From contig CAZHWO010000013.1 in assembly GCA_964536075.1 (NCBI GenBank), positions 1-22,923 of the forward strand: a DNA stretch of 22,923 bases, in the 5' to 3' direction. Under the pieces are notes generated by a model. The model did no database searches, was not told where the DNA came from, and worked only from the letters and a program-made list of their open reading frames with translations. The translations under genes and the position numbers were made by a program. Every line of letters begins with the position of its first letter. Within the stretch, counting starts at the first letter, position 1. Origin of the DNA: JAAZHK01 sp964536075. GTDB taxonomy: Bacteria > Bacillota_I > Bacilli_A > RF39 > UBA660. Below are positions 1 through 6,759 of the stretch, one piece after another.

Positions 1-1
1 A

Positions 2-589
2 ATTAATGGAAAGAATATTAGTGATCTTATTAAGGTCAGTAAAGAATTAATGCAAACTGATAATCAAAATAAAGAACGTAAAGGTTTAAAACCAAGAAAA
101 ATAAGAGCTTTAATAATTGGTATTCCCAATGTTGGAAAATCAACTTTAATTAATCGTTTAGTCGGAAAAAAAGCCACTAAGGTTGGTAATCGTCCAGGTA
201 TTACAAAAGAACTAAGCTGGATTAGAATTAGTTCAGACTTTGAATTACTAGATTCTCCGGGTATTTTATGGCCCAAGTTAGATGATGAAATAATGGCCTA
301 CAATTTAGCAAGTCTCTCAGCTATTAAAGAAGAAATTCTTGATTTATCCGATATAGCTATCTATATATTAAAAAAAATGAATAACTTATATCCTGAACAA
401 TTACAAGAACGCTATGGCCTTGATCATCCCGATTTTAATGATATTGAAGAAATCTATGCCACGATTGCTAAAAAAGTCGGGGCCTTAAGAAAAGGGGCCG
501 AAATAGACTATGAAAAGGTCGAAAACACCATTATTAATGATTTAAAAGAAGGTCGTTTAGGAAAAATAACATTTGACAGAATTTCATAA
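2..589 (+). CDS. rbgA: Ribosome biogenesis GTPase RbgA/YlqF, 3' part (5' end outside window)
   Basis: The reading frame is open from the left edge and ends with TAA at 587-589, so this is the C-terminal ~195 residues of a larger protein. Visible GTPase motifs are the P-loop GIPNVGKST (about 118-144), the switch region RPGIT, and the G3 motif DSPG followed by ILWPK, which is typical of RbgA. The NKxD (G4) motif is not seen downstream. This fits the circularly permuted YlqF/RbgA family, where G4 lies N-terminal to G1 and so would be beyond the edge. The C-terminal segment, with ERYGL and a late INYDK-like stretch (here IDYEK), matches the RbgA helical domain that contacts the 50S subunit. Known family role: late assembly of the large ribosomal subunit in the cytoplasm. 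The first in-frame ATG at 50 is internal, not the start. No terminator is visible after it; the next gene's promoter begins inside its last codons. Confidence 0.93.
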   Translation: MNGKNISDLIKVSKELMQTDNQNKERKGLKPRKIRALIIGIPNVGKSTLINRLVGKKATKVGNRPGITKELSWIRISSDFELLDSPGILWPKLDDEIMAYNLASLSAIKEEILDLSDIAIYILKKMNNLYPEQLQERYGLDHPDFNDIEEIYATIAKKVGALRKGAEIDYEKVENTIINDLKEGRLGKITFDRIS

Positions 590-601
590 TTATGTTATCA
601 T
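573..601 (+). promoter_or_regulatory. Sigma-A-type promoter for the 636 gene, overlapping the rbgA stop
   Basis: TTGACA (573-578), a 17-base spacer and TATCAT (596-601), with an extended -10 TG at 593-594. The -35 lies inside the last codons of rbgA and the spacer contains its TAA. This explains why a TTG start at 573 is not the real start of the next gene. Confidence 0.7.
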
Positions 602-635
602 TATACCCACATATGAAAGAAGAGGAAGAATAATT

Positions 636-1277
636 ATGGATTTTAAAACAAAAACATCTAGTAATATACATGAAGATATTTTACTTACGGAAGAAGTAAA
701 ATATGCTTTATCAGAGTATAACTTTTCTGATGAAGAAGCCGAAAAAATATTAAATAATTATATAGCCCATATAGCAAGAGAATGTGATTATATGGAATTA
801 TGTAACTACTGTGCTCTTGTTGATGAACAATATCGTTTTCTTGCTAATAAAGGTTATCCAAAAGAAGCTGTTCGTAAAGTAATAGTTGAAAATAGTAAAT
901 TTATTATCAGAAATAATGATTATAAAGAAATAATTTTAAAACACTTAGGTCAAGAGGTAGAGGAACATATATATTTACATCGACCAAGTATATTAATCTT
1001 AGCGCCTGAAGTTTTATATGCCCGATATGCTTTTATAAACGACTATAATCAAAAAGCCCAATCAGAAGGCAAAAAGACATATTCCTTATATTCTGTTGCG
1101 AGTGGTAGTAAAATTGAACATTATTTTAACACTAGTGATAGTGATTTAAGGGTTTTATATCCAATTCCTAGTGATATAAAACTAGAATTATGTTATCCTG
1201 ATCCTAAGAAACGTCAGTTTATTAAAACGATGTTAGTACAAGCAGCTAATAGAAAAGCCCGAAATAATAATGAATAA
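636..1277 (+). CDS. Conserved-looking hypothetical protein, 213 aa
   Basis: I do not recognise this family. The start chosen is ATG 636, preceded by an AGAGGA Shine-Dalgarno in 621-627. The frame opens upstream to a TTG at 573, but that base is the first of the -35 box. The product is a soluble, charged protein with no signal peptide or membrane segment. The N-terminal half looks helical and rich in Glu/Tyr/Asn, with a Cys pair in ELCNYCALVDEQYRFL. The C-terminal half contains more beta-like stretches such as HRPSILILAPEVLYARYAF, and ends in a basic tail (NRKARNNN). It has its own promoter and a strong terminator (1287-1314), so it is a monocistronic unit between rbgA and xerC. That region in B. 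subtilis carries unrelated housekeeping genes, so context gives no function. Confidence 0.8.
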   Translation: MDFKTKTSSNIHEDILLTEEVKYALSEYNFSDEEAEKILNNYIAHIARECDYMELCNYCALVDEQYRFLANKGYPKEAVRKVIVENSKFIIRNNDYKEIILKHLGQEVEEHIYLHRPSILILAPEVLYARYAFINDYNQKAQSEGKKTYSLYSVASGSKIEHYFNTSDSDLRVLYPIPSDIKLELCYPDPKKRQFIKTMLVQAANRKARNNNE

Positions 1278-1286
1278 AATTAGACA

Positions 1287-1314
1287 GAAGCTATTTAAAA
1301 GATAGCTTCTTTTT
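1287..1314 (+). terminator. Rho-independent terminator of the 636 gene
   Basis: Perfect 8-bp stem GAAGCTAT/ATAGCTTC (1287-1294 and 1302-1309) with a 7-base loop, followed by five T (1310-1314). Confidence 0.88.
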
Positions 1315-1322
1315 GTTATAAT
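1314..1322 (+). promoter_or_regulatory. Extended -10 promoter of xerC
   Basis: TG-T-TATAAT; its T is the last base of the preceding U-tract. No good -35 is visible 17 bases upstream, as expected for extended -10 promoters. Transcription would start near 1329, about 10 nt before the xerC ATG. Confidence 0.6.
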
Positions 1323-1338
1323 TATGATAGGTGATGAT

Positions 1339-2220
1339 ATGAAAAATTTAGAAGCTTTTTTAATATACTTAGAAAATAATAAAAATTACGCCCAAAATAC
1401 CATCATTAATTATGAAAAAGATATCCTAGAGTTTTATGATTATATAGATAAACAAAAGGTTAATTACCTAAATATTGAATATAAAGATATTAAAGGTTAT
1501 TTAGCATATCTTAATCAAAAAAAAGATGCCAATAAAACCGTTTCCCGCAAAATATCCGCTTTAAGAACCTATTATAAATTTTTAGTTAATCATCATTATC
1601 TTAAAAACAATATTTTTATATATATTTCTTTACCGAAAAAAGAACAAAAGCTGCCTAAATTTTTTTATTATAACGAACTAGAAGAATTATTTTTAATTCC
1701 CAATCTTGATAATCCCTTAGGTCAACGAGATCGATTAATCTTAGAATTATTATATGGAACTGGAATCCGCGTCAGTGAACTAGTCAATATTAAAACCCGA
1801 GATATTCAAGGTCGGTTAATTAAGGTATTAGGTAAAGGAAATAAAGAGCGAATTGTGCCTTTTGGCGAATATGCTCAAGATATTTTAAATATATATTTAA
1901 AGGATGGTTACCCCCTTTTAAATAAAAAAAGATCTGACTTTCTGTTTCTAAACTACCATGGGGGACATTTAACTACTAGAGGAGTACGAGTAATTTTAGA
2001 TACTATTATTAACAAAACCAGTTTAAATAAACATATATCTCCGCATATGCTAAGACATTCCTTTGCTACCCATTTATTAAATGAAGGTTGTGATTTACTA
2101 AGTGTTCAGGAATTACTTGGCCATGAATCAATATCAGCCACCGGGATATATACTCATGTTACTAATGAACATTTAAAAGAAGTTTATTATCATACTCATC
2201 CAAGGGCAAGGAGGAAATAA
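1339..2220 (+). CDS. xerC: Tyrosine recombinase XerC (CodV type), 293 aa
   Basis: Tyrosine recombinase of the XerC/XerD family, which resolves chromosome dimers at dif sites together with its partner. The N-terminal SAM-like core-binding domain (residues ~3-85) begins with the typical NKNYAQNTIINYEKDI. The catalytic set is complete: R144 (TGIRVSEL), K166 (GKGNKERI), H236 and R239 (HMLRHSFATHLL), H262 (LLGHES) and nucleophile Y271 (GIYTHV). Features recalled from B. subtilis CodV, PKF-Y-ELEELF and a C-terminal HPRA-(K/R)K, are present, so I call XerC rather than XerD or a phage integrase. An ATG at 1324 is in frame but lies at the -10; ATG 1339 has AGGTGA (1329-1334). The next gene starts one base after the TAA, so xerC and tdk are co-transcribed. 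Confidence 0.92.
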   Translation: MKNLEAFLIYLENNKNYAQNTIINYEKDILEFYDYIDKQKVNYLNIEYKDIKGYLAYLNQKKDANKTVSRKISALRTYYKFLVNHHYLKNNIFIYISLPKKEQKLPKFFYYNELEELFLIPNLDNPLGQRDRLILELLYGTGIRVSELVNIKTRDIQGRLIKVLGKGNKERIVPFGEYAQDILNIYLKDGYPLLNKKRSDFLFLNYHGGHLTTRGVRVILDTIINKTSLNKHISPHMLRHSFATHLLNEGCDLLSVQELLGHESISATGIYTHVTNEHLKEVYYHTHPRARRK

Positions 2221-2221
2221 A

Positions 2222-2806
2222 ATGGCTAAATTATATTATCGTTATGGAGCAATGAATTCTGGAAAAACAACTATGCTTATTCAAGCAGCCTATAATTATC
2301 AAGAACAACATATGACTCCTTATATTATTAAACCTATAATTGATACCAAGGGAAATGACTATATCTCATCAAGAATTGGCGTTAAACGGAAAGTTGATCT
2401 ATTATTAACAAAAGATATGGATATTTATAAGTATATTAAAAATATGTCTAAACATATTGATGCATTATTTGTTGATGAAGCTCAATTTTTAGCACCCATT
2501 CAAGTTGATCAATTATTGAGAATCACTTATGAGTTAAATATTCCAGTTTTATGCTATGGGATTAGGCTCGATTTCCAGGGAAGAGGTTTCCCTGGAAGTA
2601 CCAGGCTCTTAGAAATAGCGCATTCCATAGAAGAAATTAAAACTATTTGTCAATGTGGTAAAAAAGCCACCTTTGTTATTCGGAAAATTAATAATGTTCC
2701 AATCTTTGAAGGGAATCAAATAGCTATTGATGATCACCAAACAATCAGTTATGAATCAGTCTGTGCTGGATGTTATTATAAAGAAAAGTCAAAAAATGTC
2801 AAATAA
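2222..2806 (+). CDS. tdk: Thymidine kinase (type II), 194 aa
   Basis: Phosphorylates thymidine to dTMP in the salvage pathway. Motifs: Walker A GAMNSGKTT (residues 9-17), Walker B-like DEAQF near residue 86, and the substrate-lid segment CYGIRLDFQGRGFPGS, which is close to the family's usual YGLRTDFQG-LF-GS. A zinc-binding set follows, formed by C-x-C (CQC) in TICQCGKKATF and C-x-x-C near the C-terminus (CAGC). Length is normal for the type II family. The ATG follows the xerC stop by one base, with AGGAGG at the end of xerC (about 2209-2214) as ribosome-binding site. A dNK-like kinase and DHFR occur further along the window, consistent with reliance on nucleotide salvage. Confidence 0.95.
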   Translation: MAKLYYRYGAMNSGKTTMLIQAAYNYQEQHMTPYIIKPIIDTKGNDYISSRIGVKRKVDLLLTKDMDIYKYIKNMSKHIDALFVDEAQFLAPIQVDQLLRITYELNIPVLCYGIRLDFQGRGFPGSTRLLEIAHSIEEIKTICQCGKKATFVIRKINNVPIFEGNQIAIDDHQTISYESVCAGCYYKEKSKNVK

Positions 2807-2838
2807 AAAGGATTTTATTGCTTGCTATATTCCTTTTT
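2805..2838 (+). terminator. Probable terminator of xerC-tdk, overlapping the next promoter
   Basis: AAAAAGGA (2805-2812) pairs with TCCTTTTT (2831-2838) around an 18-base loop. The U-tract is the right arm itself. It is weaker than the other terminators here. The tdk stop overlaps the left arm. Confidence 0.55.
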
Positions 2839-2846
2839 GCTATAAT
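2818..2846 (+). promoter_or_regulatory. Promoter of ppdK
   Basis: TTGCTT (2818-2823), 17-base spacer, TATAAT (2841-2846) with TG at 2838-2839. The -35 sits in the loop of the preceding terminator and the spacer holds its right arm, so the two signals are interleaved. Confidence 0.75.
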
Positions 2847-2886
2847 ATTGGAGTAATGGCCAAAAAGCTATAGAAAGGATGATTAT

Positions 2887-5514
2887 ATGAAATATGTTTA
2901 CTCTTTTAAAGAGGGAAACAAAGATATGAAGAATCTTTTAGGAGGAAAAGGAGCTAATCTGGCTGAAATGACTAGTATTGGTTTACCTGTCCCTAGAGGA
3001 TTTACTGTGACAACGGAAGCGTGTACAAAATATTATGAAGACGATAAAAAAATTGCTCCGGAAATTGAAGAAGAAATTCTTACTAAATTAGCGGAATTAG
3101 AAGAAATTACTGGTAAGAAAATGGGGGATTTAGAAAATCCATTGTTAGTTTCTGTTCGTAGTGGTGCTCGTGCCAGTATGCCCGGGATGATGGATACGGT
3201 TTTAAACTTAGGTTTAAATGATAAGGTAGCTGAAGGATTTGCTAAAATAACCGCTAATCCACGCTTTGTTTACGATTCTTACCGCCGTTTTATTCAAATG
3301 TTTGCCGATGTGGTAAAAGGCTATCCTAAATCTTCTTTTGAAAGATTATTAGATAAAATTAAAGAAGAGAAGGGGGCTCAATTTGATACCGATTTAACCG
3401 CTGAAGATATGAAGGAAATTACTAACATTTTTAAAAATAACTATAAAGAGTTATCTGGCGTTGAATTTCCTCAAGATCCTAAAGAACAATTAATGGAAGC
3501 TATTAAAGCCGTATTTAGATCTTGGAATAACGATCGTGCGATTACTTATCGCCGTCTTAATGATATTCCTTCATCATGGGGGACCGCTGTTAATGTTCAA
3601 GAAATGGTTTATGGTAACCGTGGGGAAACATCAGGAACGGGTGTAGCCTTTACCAGAAATCCAGCTACTGGTGAAGCTAAACTATATGGTGAATACTTAA
3701 TGAATGCTCAAGGAGAAGATGTGGTGGCTGGGATTAGAACCCCTCAACCTATTGATACCTTAAAAGAAACCATGCCTGAAGTATATGAAGAGTTTAGTAA
3801 AATTGCCGGTATTTTAGAAAACCATTATCGTGATATGCAAGATATGGAATTTACGATTGAAAATGGCAAATTATTTATGTTACAAACCAGAAATGGTAAA
3901 AGAACTGCTGCTGCAGCTTTAAAAGTGGCGGTTGATTTAGTTAGTGAAGGTATGCTTTCTAAGGAGGAATCCATTTTAAAGGTTGAACCAAAACAATTGG
4001 ATCAATTATTACATCCAAACTTTGATCAAGCAAGTTTAAAAGCTGCTGAGGTCGTAGCTAAAGGTTTAGCAGCCTCTCCAGGAGCTGCAACTGGTAAAAT
4101 CTATTTTACCGCGGAAGATGTTATGAAAGCTCACGAAGCTGGAGAAAAAGATTTATTATTAGTCAGACTTGAAACTTCCCCAGAAGATATCGAAGGAATG
4201 AATCTTGCTCACGGTATTTTAACTATTCGTGGCGGAATGACTTCTCATGCCGCCGTAGTAGCTCGTGGTATGGGTACTTGTTGTGTTTGTGGTTGTGGTG
4301 AAATAAGTGTTGATGAAGAAAATAAAATCTTAACGCTAAAAGATGGTCGCACTTTAACCGAAGGAGCATGGATGAGTTTAGATGGTACAACTGGTAATGT
4401 TTATGCTGAAGCCATTAAAACGGTTGAACCAGCTATTTCTGGTGATTTTGAAACCTTTATGGCCTGGGCTGATGAAGTTCGAACCCTAAAAGTACGAACT
4501 AATGCTGATACTCCTAAAGATGCTGAAATAGCGAGAAAATTTGGCGCTGAAGGTATTGGTCTTTGCCGTACTGAGCATATGTTCTTTGAAGAAGATCGCA
4601 TCTTTGCCATGCGTCAAATGATAACAGCTGAAACCGTTGAACAACGTGAAAAAGCCTTAGAAAAATTATTACCAATGCAAAAAGGTGACTTTATTGGTTT
4701 ATTTAAAGCCATGGATGGTTATCCAGTGACAATTAGATTTTTAGATCCACCATTACATGAATTTTTACCACATACTGATGAAGAAATACGCCCGTTAGCT
4801 CAAGAATTAGGCATAACTTTTGAAGCTTTAAAAGCCCGTATTGAATCATTAAAAGAATTTAATCCGATGATGGGACATCGTGGTTGTCGTCTAGCAGTAA
4901 CCTATCCAGAAATTGCTAAAATGCAAACTAAAGCCGTTATTGAAGCAGCTATGGAATTAAATAATGAAGGAATGAGTATTATTCCGGAAATAATGATTCC
5001 CCTAGTTGGCGAAGTAAAAGAATTAAAATATGTTAAAAATATTGTTTGTGAAACAGCTAATGAGATAATTGCCGCTGCTGGTGCCAACTTACAATATAAA
5101 GTTGGGACAATGATTGAAATACCAAGAGCCGCTTTAACAGCAGATAAAATTGCGGAAGAAGCGGAATTCTTCTCATTTGGTACCAATGATCTAACCCAAA
5201 TGACTTTTGGTTTTTCTCGTGATGATGCCGCTAAATTCCTAAGTGAATATTACGCTAAAGGAATCTTTGAATCTGATCCGTTCGCTAAAATTGATATTGA
5301 AGGTGTTGGCGAATTAGTTAAAATGGCCGCTAGTAAAGGTCGTACTACTCGTCCTGATATTAAATTAGGTATTTGTGGTGAACATGGTGGCGATCCATCA
5401 ACAGTAGAATTCTGTCATACAATTGGTCTAAGCTACGTATCATGTTCGCCATTTAGAGTACCAATTGCGCGACTTGCTGCTGCTCAAGCTAAAGTAAAAG
5501 AGACTATTAAATAG
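2887..5514 (+). CDS. ppdK: Pyruvate, phosphate dikinase, 875 aa
   Basis: Catalyses the reversible conversion of ATP, phosphate and pyruvate to AMP, pyrophosphate and phosphoenolpyruvate. It can run toward glycolytic ATP gain from PPi or toward gluconeogenesis. Domain order is standard: N-terminal ATP-grasp domain (GGKGANLAEM near residue 18; SVRSGARASMPGMMDTVLN), the swivelling phosphohistidine domain with catalytic H454 in GGMTSHAAVVARG, then the PEP-utiliser TIM barrel with IGLCRTEHMFF and the acid/base C830 in GICGEHGGDP. These positions agree with H455 and C831 of the Clostridium symbiosum enzyme, and the length is equal within a residue. The SD is AAAGGA about 7 bases before the ATG. It is monocistronic, with its own promoter and a terminator that contains its TAG stop. 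I see no PPDK regulatory kinase/phosphatase gene nearby. Confidence 0.97.
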   Translation: MKYVYSFKEGNKDMKNLLGGKGANLAEMTSIGLPVPRGFTVTTEACTKYYEDDKKIAPEIEEEILTKLAELEEITGKKMGDLENPLLVSVRSGARASMPGMMDTVLNLGLNDKVAEGFAKITANPRFVYDSYRRFIQMFADVVKGYPKSSFERLLDKIKEEKGAQFDTDLTAEDMKEITNIFKNNYKELSGVEFPQDPKEQLMEAIKAVFRSWNNDRAITYRRLNDIPSSWGTAVNVQEMVYGNRGETSGTGVAFTRNPATGEAKLYGEYLMNAQGEDVVAGIRTPQPIDTLKETMPEVYEEFSKIAGILENHYRDMQDMEFTIENGKLFMLQTRNGKRTAAAALKVAVDLVSEGMLSKEESILKVEPKQLDQLLHPNFDQASLKAAEVVAKGLAASPGAATGKIYFTAEDVMKAHEAGEKDLLLVRLETSPEDIEGMNLAHGILTIRGGMTSHAAVVARGMGTCCVCGCGEISVDEENKILTLKDGRTLTEGAWMSLDGTTGNVYAEAIKTVEPAISGDFETFMAWADEVRTLKVRTNADTPKDAEIARKFGAEGIGLCRTEHMFFEEDRIFAMRQMITAETVEQREKALEKLLPMQKGDFIGLFKAMDGYPVTIRFLDPPLHEFLPHTDEEIRPLAQELGITFEALKARIESLKEFNPMMGHRGCRLAVTYPEIAKMQTKAVIEAAMELNNEGMSIIPEIMIPLVGEVKELKYVKNIVCETANEIIAAAGANLQYKVGTMIEIPRAALTADKIAEEAEFFSFGTNDLTQMTFGFSRDDAAKFLSEYYAKGIFESDPFAKIDIEGVGELVKMAASKGRTTRPDIKLGICGEHGGDPSTVEFCHTIGLSYVSCSPFRVPIARLAAAQAKVKETIK

Positions 5515-5525
5515 TTTCTTTTTTT
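5500..5525 (+). terminator. Terminator of ppdK containing its stop codon
   Basis: GAGACTAT (5500-5507), loop TAA, ATAGTTTC (5511-5518) with one G-U pair, then seven T (5519-5525). The TAG stop (5512-5514) is in the right arm. Confidence 0.85.
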
Positions 5526-5531
5526 AATTTA

Positions 5532-5540
5532 TGCTATAAT
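5532..5540 (+). promoter_or_regulatory. Extended -10 promoter of the PfkB-family kinase gene
   Basis: TG-C-TATAAT, seven bases after the preceding U-tract. No clear -35. The predicted start near 5547 leaves a leader of about 12 nt before ATG 5559. Confidence 0.65.
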
Positions 5541-5558
5541 AAAAAGTGGTGATAATAA

Positions 5559-6452
5559 ATGAAAAAAATAATTTGTATTGGTCACGCTACCTATGATGTA
5601 ACCATTCCCGTCGATAGCTATCCAATTGAAAATACCAAAACGCGTTATAATAAATTTTACGAATGTGGGGGAGGTCCCGCCGCTACCGCGGCTTATTTAT
5701 TAGGTAAATGGCAACAAGATGTTAGTTTTATTGGGACCTTAGGCAATGATCATAATGGAGAACAGATTATTGCTGAATTTCAAAAGGTTGGCGTTAAAAC
5801 TGACCTAATTGATATTAATAATACTATCCGCACTACTTTTAGCTACATTTTAGCCAACCAAACAAATGGTAAAAGAACCGTTATCAGTGTTAAAGATAAA
5901 GATCTTAAATATAGTAAAGACTTAGATATTAAAGCTGATGTTCTTTTAGTTGATGGAACAGACACCGAAATAGCATTAAAAACGCTTTTAAACAATCCAG
6001 AAGCTCTTAAAATAATTGATGCCGGTAGAAGTTCCGACGAGGTTATAAAATTAGCTAAAAAGGTGGATTATCTTATATGTTCTAAGGATTTTGCTAAAAA
6101 TTATACCAAAATCAATATTGATAATAATGATTTAAGTTCCTTAAAAAAAGCTTATGATATCTTAGAAAAAGGTTTTCATAACCAGATAGCCATAACCTTA
6201 GAAGATCAAGGTGTCTTTACTAAAGATCATGATGAATACTATTTAATTGAAGGAATTAAAGTAAAAGCCATTGATTCAACTGGAGCCGGAGATATCTTCC
6301 ATGGGGCCTTCACTTATTTTATCGCGAGGGACTATGATTTTTTATCAGCTTTAAAGTATGCTAATATAACTGCTGGCTTGTCGGTTACCAAAATCGGTAC
6401 ACGAAATTCCATTTTTAGTTTGGAAGAAGTTTTAAATTATGACCATAAGTAA
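5559..6452 (+). CDS. PfkB/ribokinase-family carbohydrate kinase, 297 aa
   Basis: An ATP-dependent kinase of the ribokinase fold, acting on a sugar or nucleoside hydroxyl; the substrate cannot be read from the sequence. The N-terminal glycine motif ECGGGPAATAAYLL (from residue 35) and IGTLGND are the substrate-side PfkB signature. DSTGAGDIFHGAF (residues 239-251) is the second signature, with anion-hole GAG and probable catalytic base D245. Length is normal for the family. The ribosome-binding site is GGTGAT (5548-5553), six bases from the ATG. The gene overlaps the following Smr gene by 14 bases, so the two are translationally coupled. The cysteine-flanked ICIGHATYDVT start resembles sugar kinases more than 1-phosphofructokinase, but I would not assign ribokinase, fructokinase or adenosine kinase. 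Confidence 0.88.
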   Translation: MKKIICIGHATYDVTIPVDSYPIENTKTRYNKFYECGGGPAATAAYLLGKWQQDVSFIGTLGNDHNGEQIIAEFQKVGVKTDLIDINNTIRTTFSYILANQTNGKRTVISVKDKDLKYSKDLDIKADVLLVDGTDTEIALKTLLNNPEALKIIDAGRSSDEVIKLAKKVDYLICSKDFAKNYTKINIDNNDLSSLKKAYDILEKGFHNQIAITLEDQGVFTKDHDEYYLIEGIKVKAIDSTGAGDIFHGAFTYFIARDYDFLSALKYANITAGLSVTKIGTRNSIFSLEEVLNYDHK

Positions 6453-6702
6453 ATTACCTACGCTTGATTTGCACGGCGAAAGTAGAGATATTGCTATTAT
6501 TTTAGCCCAAGACTTTATTAATAGTTATTATCAAATAAGTACCAAAGAGATAATTATTATTCATGGAATGGGTAAAGGAATATTAAAAAAAGCTATTTTG
6601 GAAGTTGTAAAAACAAATAAACTTGTCAAAGACTTTTATTATGATTTTTTTAATCTTGGCTGCATACATATTATATTGAAGGAAAATCAAAAAAAGATTT
6701 GA
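6439..6702 (+). CDS. Stand-alone Smr-domain protein, 87 aa
   Basis: A minimal Smr (small MutS-related) domain. The LDLHG motif is at residues 9-13 and the HGMGKGILK motif at 42-50, with a final GCIHIILK strand. These are the conserved elements of the domain found at the C-terminus of MutS2 and in free-standing proteins, where it acts as a nuclease or RNA-cleaving module. Here there is no MutS part, and at 87 residues it is essentially the domain alone. The ATG lies inside the end of the kinase gene (14-base overlap), so expression is coupled to it. It stops with TGA, one of two TGA stops in the window, and that TGA is part of the -35 box (TTGACT) of the next gene. The partner kinase gives no obvious functional link. 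Confidence 0.85.
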   Translation: MTISKLPTLDLHGESRDIAIILAQDFINSYYQISTKEIIIIHGMGKGILKKAILEVVKTNKLVKDFYYDFFNLGCIHIILKENQKKI

Positions 6703-6727
6703 CTTTTTGCTAAAGCTATGTTACAAT
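6699..6727 (+). promoter_or_regulatory. Promoter of the repeat membrane protein gene
   Basis: TTGACT (6699-6704), 17-base spacer, TACAAT (6722-6727) with TG at 6719-6720. The -35 contains the TGA stop of the Smr gene. No terminator separates the two genes, so read-through is also possible. Confidence 0.72.
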
Positions 6728-6759
6728 AGGAGCCATCAATTAAAAAGAGGGGATTTTAT

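Noticed and set aside
573..635. Extended N-terminus of the 213-residue protein from TTG 573
   Set aside because: TTG 573 is the first base of a TTGACA -35 with a TGnTATCAT -10 downstream; an SD-preceded ATG at 636 is a better start.
1339..2220. Phage or transposon integrase
   Set aside because: Sequence and C-terminal ending match CodV/XerC, and the neighbours are housekeeping genes; no att-like repeats seen.
4401..5186. Minus-strand open frames inside ppdK
   Set aside because: Antisense shadows of a conserved enzyme; no SD or promoter of their own.
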